Below, one piece after another: positions 57,054 to 64,000 of a stretch of 64,000 bases of DNA; position 1 is the stretch's first letter; each line of letters opens with the position of its first letter. Made by a program: the position numbers and the translations under genes. The DNA is from Pleurodeles waltl (Eukaryota; Chordata; Amphibia; Caudata; Salamandridae), in assembly GCF_031143425.1 (NCBI RefSeq), contig NC_090443.1, positions 1,056,903,554-1,056,967,553 of the forward strand, written 5' to 3'. Under the pieces are notes generated by a model that saw only the letters and a program-made list of their open reading frames with translations, was not told the DNA's origin and ran no database searches.

Positions 57054-60048
57054 TGTAGGAGGCTGGACTGGCTTGTAGTGAGTACCAAGGGGTACTTGCA
57101 CCTTGCACCAGGCCCAGTTATCCCTTATTAGTGTATAGGGTGTCTAGCAGCTTAGGCTGATAGATAATGGTAGCTTAGCAAAGCAGCTCAGGCTGAACTA
57201 GGAGACGTGTGAAGCTACTACAGTACCACTTAGTGTCATATGCACAATATCATAAGAAAACACAATACACAGTTATACTAAAAATAAAGGTACTTTATTT
57301 TTATGACAATATGCCAAAGTATCTTAGAGTGTACCCTCAGTGAGAGGATAGGAAATATACACAAGATATATATACACAATAGCAAAAATATGCAGTATAG
57401 TCTTAGAAAACAGTGCAAACAATGTATAGTTACAATAGGATGCAATGGGGAAACATAGGGATAGGGGCAACACAAACCATATACTCCAGAAGTGGAATGC
57501 GAACCACGAATGGACCCCAAACCTATGTGACCTTGTAGAGGGTCGCTGGGACTATTAGAAAATAGTGAGAGTTAGCAAAATAACCCACCCCAAGACCCTG
57601 AAAAGTGAGTGCAAAGTGCACCAAAGTTCCCCTAAGGACAAAATAGTCGTGTTAGAGGGAGAATGCAAGGAAAACACAAATCAGCAATGCAACAACGATG
57701 GATTCCTGTCTGAGGGTACCTGTGGAACAAGGGGACCAAGTCCAAAAGTCACAAGCAGCTCGGAGATGGGCAGATGCCCAAGAAATGCCAGCGGTTGGTG
57801 CAAAGAAGCTCTTACTAGGCTGAAGAACTGTGAATACTGCAGGAACGACAAGGGCTAGAGACTTCCCCTTTGGAGGATGGATCCCCCACGCCTTGGAGAG
57901 TCGTGCAGAAGTGTTTTCCCGCCGGATGGACGCCAACAAGCCTTGCTACACGCAAATCGTGCGTTTGGCGTTTTTGGACGCTGCTGGGGCCCAGGAGGGA
58001 CCAGGAGGTCGCAAATTGGACCTGCAGAGAGAGGGGACGTCGAGCAAGACAAAGAGCCCTCACTGAAGCAGGTAGCACCCGGAGAAGTGCCAGAAACAGG
58101 CACTACGAGGATGCGTGAAACGGTGCTCGCCGAAGTTGCACAAAGGAGTCCCACGTCGCCGGAGACCAACTTAGAAAGTCGTGCAATGCAGGTTAGAGTG
58201 CCGTGGACCCAGGCTTGGCTGTGCACACAGGATTTCCGCCGGAAGTGCACAGGGGCCGGAGAAGCTTGCAAAGTCGCGGTTCCCAGCAATGCAGCCCAGC
58301 GAGGTGAGGCAAGGACTTACCTCCACCAAACTTGGGCTGAAGAGTCACTGGACGGTGGGGGTCACTTGGACAGTGTCGCTGGATTCGAGGGACCTCGCTC
58401 GTCGTGCTGAGAGGAGACCCAAGGGACCGGTAATGCAGCTTTTTGGTGCCTGCGGTTGCAGGGGGAAGATTCCGTCGACCCACGGGAGATTTCTTCGGAG
58501 CTTCTGGTGCAGAGAGGAGGCAGACTACCCCCACAGCATGCACAAGCAGGAAAACAGTCGAGAAGGCGGCAGGATCAGCGTTACAGAGTTGCAGTAGTCG
58601 TCTTTGCTACTATGTTGCAGGTTTGCAGGCTTCCAGCGCGGTCAGCGGTCGATTCCTTATCAGAAGGTGAAGAGGGAGATGCAGAGGAACTCGGCTGAGC
58701 TCATGCATTCGTTATCTAAAGTTTCCCCAGAGACAGAGACCCTAAATAGCCAGAAAAGAGGGTTTGGCTACCTAGGAGAGAGGAAAGGCTACTAACACCT
58801 GAAGGAGCCTATCACAAGGAGTCTCTGACGTCACCTGGTGGCACTGGCCACTCAGAGCAGTCCAGTGTGCCAGCAGCACCTCTGTTTCCAAGATGGCAGA
58901 GGTCTGGAGCACACTGGAGGAGCTCTGGACACCTCCCAGGGGAGGTGCAGGTCAGGGGGGTGGTCACTCCCCTTTCCTTTGTCCAGTTTCGCGCCAGAGC
59001 AGGGGCTAAGGGGTCCCTGAACCGGTGTAGACTGGCTTATGCAGAATTGGGCACATCTGTGCCCAACAAAGCATTTCCAGAGGCTGGGGGAGGCTACTCC
59101 TCCCCTGCCTTCACACCATTTTCCAAAGGGAGAGGGTGTCACACCCTCTCTCAGAGGAAGTTCTTTGTTCTGCCATCCTGGGCCAGGCCTGGCTGGACCC
59201 CAGGAGGGCAGCTGCCTGTCTGAGGGGTTGGCAGCAGCAGCAGCTGCAGAGAAACCCCAGGAAGGGCAGTCTGGCAGTACCAGGGTCTGTGCTACAGACC
59301 ACTGGGATCATGGAATTGTACCAACACTGCCAGGATGGCATAGAGGGGGCAATTCCATGATCATAGACATGTTACATGGCCATATTCGGAGTTACCATGG
59401 TGAAGCTACATATAGGTAGTGACCTATATGTAGTGCACGCGTGTAATGGTGTCCCCGCACTCACAAAGTTCAGTGAATTGGCTCTGAACAATGTGGGGGC
59501 ACCTTGGCTAGTGCCAGGGTGCCCTCACACTAAGTAACTTTGCACCTAACCTTTACCAGGTAAAGGTTAGACATATAGGTGACTTATAAGTTACTTAAGT
59601 GCAGTGAAAAATGGCTGTGAAATAACGTGGACGTTATTTCACTCAGGCTGCAGTGGCAGGCCTGTGTAAGAATTGTCAGAGCTCCCTATAGGTGGCAAAA
59701 GAAATGCTGCAGCCCATAGGGATCTCCTGGAACCCCAATACCCTGGGTACCTCAGTACCATATACTAGGGAATTATAAGGGTGTTCCAGTAAGCCAATGT
59801 AAATTGGTAAAAATGGTCACTAGCCTGTCAGTGACAATTTGGAAAGAAATGAGAGAGCATAACCACTGAGGTTCTGATTAGCAGAGCCTCAGTGAGACAG
59901 TTAGTCACTACACAGGTAACACATTCAGGCACTCTTATGAGCACTGGGGCCCTGGGTTACCAGGGTCCCAGTGACACATACAACTAAAACAACATATATA
60001 CAGTGAAAAATGGGGGTAACATGCCAGGCAAGATGGTACTTTCCTACA
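57054..60048 (-). repeat. E2 5' LTR
   Basis: 2995 bp with standard TGTAGG..CCTACA ends. CRE at 58826-58833. It is followed on minus by the same TTGGTTGTGCAGTGG primer-site region as E1; I could not match this to a particular tRNA. Confidence 0.95.
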
Positions 60049-60406
60049 GATGGCTTGTTTGGGGCACAGCATTGCGTGCTGAGACTGTGCTATATTGGTC
60101 TCATTGCAAACCCCTCGACTCTTACAGATAGGGAGGGAATCCCATAAACATTGCCACATGGGCCTGGAGGTTCTATGAAGTGCACATGATTAACAGCACA
60201 CATTGGTACTCATGGGGTGACCAGGCTGAGGATTTGACTACCCCTGGTTATAGTCCCAGGTTACCACCTGGAGCTAATCCGTAACTGACAGGTTCTTGAG
60301 CGGATCCCGTCAACCGCTGAGCTTTGACCTATAACTGTTAAATTCATCAGGATCCGCTCACTGCTCCCAGTGCATTGACTGTTTTTTCATTCTCCTGCTT
60401 TTTCAG
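60049..60406 (+). other. End of intron 3
   Basis: Short unique stretch between E2 and exon 4, with the polypyrimidine tract just before 60407. Confidence 0.6.
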
Positions 60407-60494
60407 ATTTTTGGGCAGTTACCCATGTTTGCCGATGGTGATTTTATCCTGTTCCAGTCCAATGCCATTCTCAGATATCTTGGGCGCAAACACG
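60407..60494 (+). CDS. gstp1: GSTP1 exon 4
   Basis: 88 bases after a strong polypyrimidine acceptor (ctgctttttcag), ending in phase 1 before GTAAGC. It encodes [16 protein letters not shown] followed by [13 protein letters not shown]. The cis-Pro loop (QLP) and the Gln-Ser pair that hold the glutathione backbone and gamma-glutamyl group are present. The exon lies only 358 bp downstream of the right end of element E2, so the E2 insertion missed this splice acceptor by a short distance. Confidence 0.93.
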
Positions 60495-60859
60495 GTAAGC
60501 ACCATACAAGGAGGTGTGGAGCACTGTCTCATGATGGGCTTTGGGGAATCCTTCCTTTTGATAGAAGTAAGGAGTGAGGTGAACGTAGAGGGATTTGAAG
60601 GTCTCACAAATGCTCAGTTCAACAAAATCTTCAGTGCTTCAAGAGCAATGAAGCCCTCAGTACACCAGGGTTCAGCGAAGGTTTTAGCACCAGGACGTGG
60701 AGAAGCCTAACAGGGGAAGGTTTCTAATCTGGCTTGCTGTGCTCACAGGAGGCTGAACAAGCATAGACTGGTTGTGAACCCTGCCTCTATGCCTGACTAT
60801 TCCTGGTTTAGTGTGTTGCCTCCTTTCCATCCTCTTAAAAATGTCACATTCCCTCACAG
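60495..60859 (+). other. Intron 4
   Basis: 365 bp, GTAAGC to CACAG. No repeat recognised. It is by far the shortest intron here. Confidence 0.85.
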
Positions 60860-60963
60860 ATCTCTACGGGAAGAACAACAAGGAAGCTGCGCTCATTGAC
60901 ATGGCCAACGACGGAGTGGAGGACCTGCGTGAGAAGATTTATAAGTGCCTTACCCAAGAGTGG
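60860..60963 (+). CDS. gstp1: GSTP1 exon 5
   Basis: 104 bases with acceptor ccctcacag and donor GTAAGT. It completes an Asp codon split by intron 4, then encodes LYGKNNKEAALIDMANDG and VEDLREKIYKCLTQEW. It covers the linker between the thioredoxin-like and alpha-helical domains and the start of helix 4. The NDGVEDLR block, whose Asp reaches the glutathione of the partner subunit in pi GSTs, is intact. Intron 4 is only 365 bp, the one short intron in the window. The next exon was not found before base 64000. Confidence 0.93.
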
Positions 60964-61560
60964 GTAAGTTTTTCTTATGTTTACTTCAAGGTGGCCTCTA
61001 GTATGATGGGTCCTCTCTTAAATCAATTCATGGTGCCAAAAGAGAAATCTTCAACAGTGCACAGAGGTGGCTGGCCTATCCGGAAATGAGGTGACTCCCC
61101 CAGTCTATCTTTCTGTGAGGTGCAGAGTAAATCATGTCAGGCAAGAACGTAGAAGCCCGCCTAGCTATGACAAATTGTGACGCTTCTTGCCTCAATTACT
61201 TATCAGTAGCATTCGTCTTGCCAAGGTTAATGACAAATTATGAGGCGTTGAGCCTCCAAGACACAACCCATATGAGTAAAACAATTGTCGGTGTATAAAT
61301 CTCTCCCACCTTCCTTACCTTTTTTATTTGTTGAATCAAGCTACTGATCAAAGTTGGCCTGGTCAAGGAACTTTGCAAGAAATCTTGGCAAAGGAAGTGC
61401 TCAGAGTAATGTAATTGCCAGTAAGTAATTGAGGTATTACCGCTTCGTACTCCTTTGCTGCAATGAATTACCAATTGCGATATAGCAAGCAAAAAAAGAT
61501 ACCAGGACAACAGAGATGCAGAATCACTTCCAAAAAAATGTTTAATCAATCAACTACCTT
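60964..61560 (+). other. Start of intron 5
   Basis: Unique-looking DNA after the exon 5 donor. No further GSTP exon seen. Confidence 0.5.
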
Positions 61561-61564
61561 TCTT

Positions 61565-62790
61565 TGTTGCATCACAGCAGATAAGACTTTCAAGCCAAAA
61601 GCATCTTGTATTTCTGGCTTCTGTAACCCTTTGTAAAGTTTCACAAATGATGGTGACAGTGCCTCCCATGGGGCAGCTCTGCATATTTCTGTCACAGAGG
61701 CACCTTAGGACTCTGCTACTGAGGTTGACGAACCACTTGTCAATCTGCCTCGAAAGCTTGGGGAAGAGGCCTTCCTGCCATCTTGTATGCTAAGGTGATC
61801 ATGGATTTGACATATCTGCTAAGTGATTGTCTCAATGGTTTTAAACCTTGTTTGAGAGGACCAAAGCTTCAAAAAGAGAATTTGACTCCTCATATCTAGT
61901 CACAGCAACCCTTTCCAAATAAGTCATGAGAGCCATCTTAACATCAAGATGGAGACCCTTCTCCTCAGTCTTGGGGTAGGGAAAGACCGGTAAGACCATC
62001 TCTTGCTCTGTATGAAAGGTCGAATAAATCTTGGGCATGAAGGAATGGCTCAAATGCAGGACAACCCCAATCATGAACATTTTGAAAAAATAGATGTTGA
62101 AAGGACAGAGAACCTAATTCTCCCAATCGTCTTTCAGAAGTTAAAGCAACAAGACAGAATGCTTTGAATGTCAAAAGCAAAAATCAGTGAAGTGAAAGAG
62201 TTCAAATGGTGAATCCTGCAACACTTGTAGGACCAATAAGGACCGAATGAGGGTCAAGAAGAAGGTCAGTATTATTAAAGCCTTTAAACAGTCAAGAAAC
62301 TAAATTATTGTCATTGTCCAGGTTTCCTCCTGGACCTCAAAAGACTTTGCCAACCGCCCAGTACAACTTCAAAGTTGCAACTTTAAGGCCCAAACCAAAG
62401 CCGCCCTGGAGATACTCCAGAACCTGACCTAAAGTTGTTGTTTGTGGACATTGTTGTTTCGATGTGTACCATCTAGAAAAGGTACCCCAATGACCATCAT
62501 ATGAGGATAGATTGGACATTTTTCTTGAGTTGTGGACAGATAATCGTCTATCCACCAGTGCAGACCTCTCAGACACTAGGCTGCCAATCTAAGCCTTCTC
62601 AGGCTGCTGACATGAAGATGAGGGTAAACAGTGTGGAAGTGACCTAGGGAAGAGGTTGTCCCCAATCGACTTTCATAATTGCTACCAGAGTGAACCAGGC
62701 GAGTGAGGCCAGGCTGGATCAATAAGAATCATGTCTGCCAACTCCCTCCTCAGACTGATCAAGAATTTCTGAAGAAGAGGGAATTTTTAA
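61565..62790 (-). pseudogene. DIRS-like tyrosine recombinase, decayed
   Basis: On minus, across several frames: WGTFSRWYTSKQQCPQTTTL then GQVLEYLQGGFGLGLKVATLK; ALTSERRLGELGSLS with the first catalytic Arg; HLSHSFMPKIYSTFHTEQEM and VLPVFPYPKTEE; and near the end a SFVKLYKGLQKPEIQDAFG-like stretch carrying the likely nucleophile Tyr. These follow the order of DIRS1-type recombinases. Stops and frameshifts make it inactive. Confidence 0.7.
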
Positions 62791-62909
62791 AGAAGAGGCC
62801 CTGTGATTGTGGTCAAGACAGAGCATTGAGGCCCCAAGTGCATTCCTCTCTTCTCCTTGCACAGAAAAGTGGAACTAAGGTGTTCTGCTGGGTGGTAAAT
62901 AAGTCTATG

Positions 62910-63400
62910 ATTGTGTTAGAAATTGGGTCTCCAGTTGGCAGAGGTATGTACACTGGCCAAGTCGGGACCACAACCTTAGTCACGGTAAGGCAGATACATA
63001 ACCTAAATTAACCTGTGCTCACCCGCTGGTTGCTTGACACAGAGCAGACAGGCTTAACTTAGAAGGCAATGTGTAAAGTATTATGCAACACTTAAATCAC
63101 AGTGACACAGTGAAAGACACCACAAAAAGACTCAACACTAGGTTAGAAAAATAGAGAATATTTGTCTAAATAAAAAAGAAGACCAAAACTACAAAAATCC
63201 AATGAAACAATCAACAGTTATACTATTTCCTCACAGAAGAGTTGAATTCATTAAATAATAGCTGAAAATCTCCTTGTGGTATTACAGGAGTGCTTAGAAC
63301 CTCTGTAGTGCCCAAGTTATAATGTTGAGCAAGGGAAAAGTGTTTCCTCCAGCGTTCCCCCCAATAAATCAATGTGTTAGCAGAACAGGCTTGTGCTGGA
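62910..63400 (+). repeat. LTR-like dispersed repeat, tentative
   Basis: Starts near tgttagaaattgggtctcc and continues through aggcttaacttagaaggcaatgtgtaaagta. I recognise this as a salamander-type dispersed repeat, possibly an LTR. Ends are not defined and no second copy lies in the window. Confidence 0.3.
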
Positions 63401-63450
63401 AAATATACAGGCACTCCCTTTATGGGGAATACGGTAGTACTCTAGGTGAC

Positions 63451-63957
63451 TTACGGAGTGCAGCCACAGCCTTCCTGGTAGTGTTTGGGCTTCACCGAAG
63501 TCCGGCTTGGACCACGCAGGCAGTGGCACCAGCACAATCCTTGAGATAAAGGGGGAACTGTGGCCCGGTTGAGGGTGGGCTGTGCAACATTGGCAGGCCC
63601 TGTATAAGGGGCCTGTGTCCTCGGAAGTGAGATATCTATCTCCAGCCCGGTGGCCAACATAGTACCGCCCATGGCATTATGAGCTGGTCTACCGCCATGG
63701 TTTAATGGAGGCATGCTAGGGTCAGGTACTACCCTGCTACGCTCTGCAGTCTGCAGCTTGGTCAGCTGTAATGTGCAATTTATTAACTCACCTTCATACA
63801 GATGGCCTGCCCTTCTCCGACTGTCTTTCAACTCTACCCGGACTCCAAGGAGGAAGATGAGTACTGATAATAATACTACGTCACACACATCATGTATAAA
63901 ATGTGGATATCCTGTCTGGTGTAAGTAGACTGTGAACAAAACGATGCACTGCAGCAC
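63451..63957 (-). CDS. Unrecognised ORF with one hydrophobic segment
   Basis: 168 codons on minus. The N-terminal third has a hydrophobic run (VVLLSVLIFLLGV) that could be a signal anchor, followed by a basic RRRAG stretch and a Ser/Pro/Thr-rich tail. I recognise no family. It lies next to repeat-like DNA in intron 5 and may be part of a retroelement, or chance. No splice context links it to GSTP1. Confidence 0.25.
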   Translation of the reverse strand: MLQCIVLFTVYLHQTGYPHFIHDVCDVVLLSVLIFLLGVRVELKDSRRRAGHLYEGELINCTLQLTKLQTAERSRVVPDPSMPPLNHGGRPAHNAMGGTMLATGLEIDISLPRTQAPYTGPANVAQPTLNRATVPPLSQGLCWCHCLRGPSRTSVKPKHYQEGCGCTP

Positions 63958-64000
63958 AGGGAAAGGAACGGGATATAGATTTTATTTGAAACATTCGTCA

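Larger units (their letters stand above)
48808..60048 (-). mobile_element. E2: full-length Gmr1-like Ty3/gypsy element, antisense
   Basis: 11,241 bp with GATGG target duplications (48803-48807 and 60049-60053). It has two 2995-bp LTRs and a 5251-bp internal region nearly identical to E1. Its LTRs differ by only about 8 positions by eye, fewer than in E1, so it is probably the younger insertion. One difference changes the terminal base pattern at 51801 (cctaga instead of cctaca). It lies in GSTP1 intron 3 in antisense orientation, so its poly(A) signals do not act on the host transcript. Confidence 0.95.
24746..64000 (+). other. gstp1: GSTP1-like gene, exons 1B-5, 3' end outside window
   Basis: Pi-class glutathione S-transferase gene. 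The enzyme is a cytosolic dimer that conjugates glutathione to electrophiles. Seen: four coding exons in order on the + strand, each with GT-AG junctions and compatible phases, plus a candidate non-coding first exon at 24746-24809. The encoded N-terminal half carries the pi-class glutathione-site residues: Tyr7, Arg13, Trp38, the QLP loop, Gln-Ser before the NAILR helix, and the Asp of NDGVEDLR (numbered without Met). Established: the exon cuts match human GSTP1, where the start codon is also split A|TG between exons 1 and 2. Inferred: the exons covering the C-terminal helical domain lie beyond base 64000. Introns of about 14.5, 8.6, 12.4 and 0.37 kb hold most of the repeats in this window. 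Nothing in the visible exons is broken, so the gene is probably functional. Confidence 0.9.

Overview
The window looks like chromosomal DNA from a tetrapod with a very large genome, most likely a salamander and plausibly a newt. The gene present is a vertebrate pi-class glutathione S-transferase (GSTP1-like, + strand). Its introns are 9-14 kb long, against a few hundred bases in the human gene. They are filled with long-LTR Ty3/gypsy elements, DIRS-like tyrosine-recombinase elements, L1/Tx1-like and L2/CR1-like LINEs, and Harbinger-like MITEs. The species call is inference from this repeat mix; no species-specific marker was identified.

Host gene. Four coding exons are visible: exon 2 (39279-39314), exon 3 (47915-48027), exon 4 (60407-60494) and exon 5 (60860-60963). 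All have GT-AG junctions and compatible phases, and together encode about 114 residues. The last exons should lie beyond base 64000. Exon 2 starts with TG, so the A of the ATG must come from exon 1. Two paralogous first-exon candidates end in ...CCACAA followed by a good donor, at 7511 (A) and 24809 (B). Each follows an array of repeated core-promoter modules (AP-1/antioxidant-response-like site, GATAAAG TATA-like box, initiator-like CACTCC) spaced by CT-rich DNA: five modules in A, four in B.

Region by region. 1-2.5 kb: unassigned DNA with a 53-bp tandem repeat, then a 629-bp MITE built almost wholly of consecutive hairpins. 2.5-5.1 kb: DIRS-like gag fragment (- strand) merging into a 51-bp minisatellite of about 43 copies. 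5.8-7.5 kb: Harbinger-like MITE, GGAT-type and CT repeats, promoter array A and exon 1A. 8-22.5 kb: three-level nest of LTR elements, the innermost a full 11.2-kb Gmr1-like element (E1, + strand, target duplication CCCTC). 22.5-25.5 kb: L2/CR1 LINE, tRNA-type SINE, promoter array B and exon 1B. 25.5-30.9 kb: a relative of E1 that lost integrase/RT/RNase H, a solo LTR and an LTR fragment. 31-39 kb: MITEs, AT-rich DNA and L1 pieces. 39-48 kb: exons 2 and 3, several minisatellites, L2 tails and a second hairpin MITE. 48.8-60.05 kb: second full Gmr1-like element (E2, - strand, target duplication GATGG) in intron 3. 60.4-64 kb: exons 4 and 5, a decayed DIRS recombinase and an unrecognised ORF.

E1 and E2 have sequence features of Ty3/gypsy elements, but their pol order is protease-integrase-RT-RNase H, the arrangement described for Gmr1-like elements. 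Both have 2995-bp LTRs and near-identical proteins. Each carries a different single lesion: a stop codon in E1, an 8-bp deletion in E2. No CRISPR, rRNA or canonical tRNA gene was seen.
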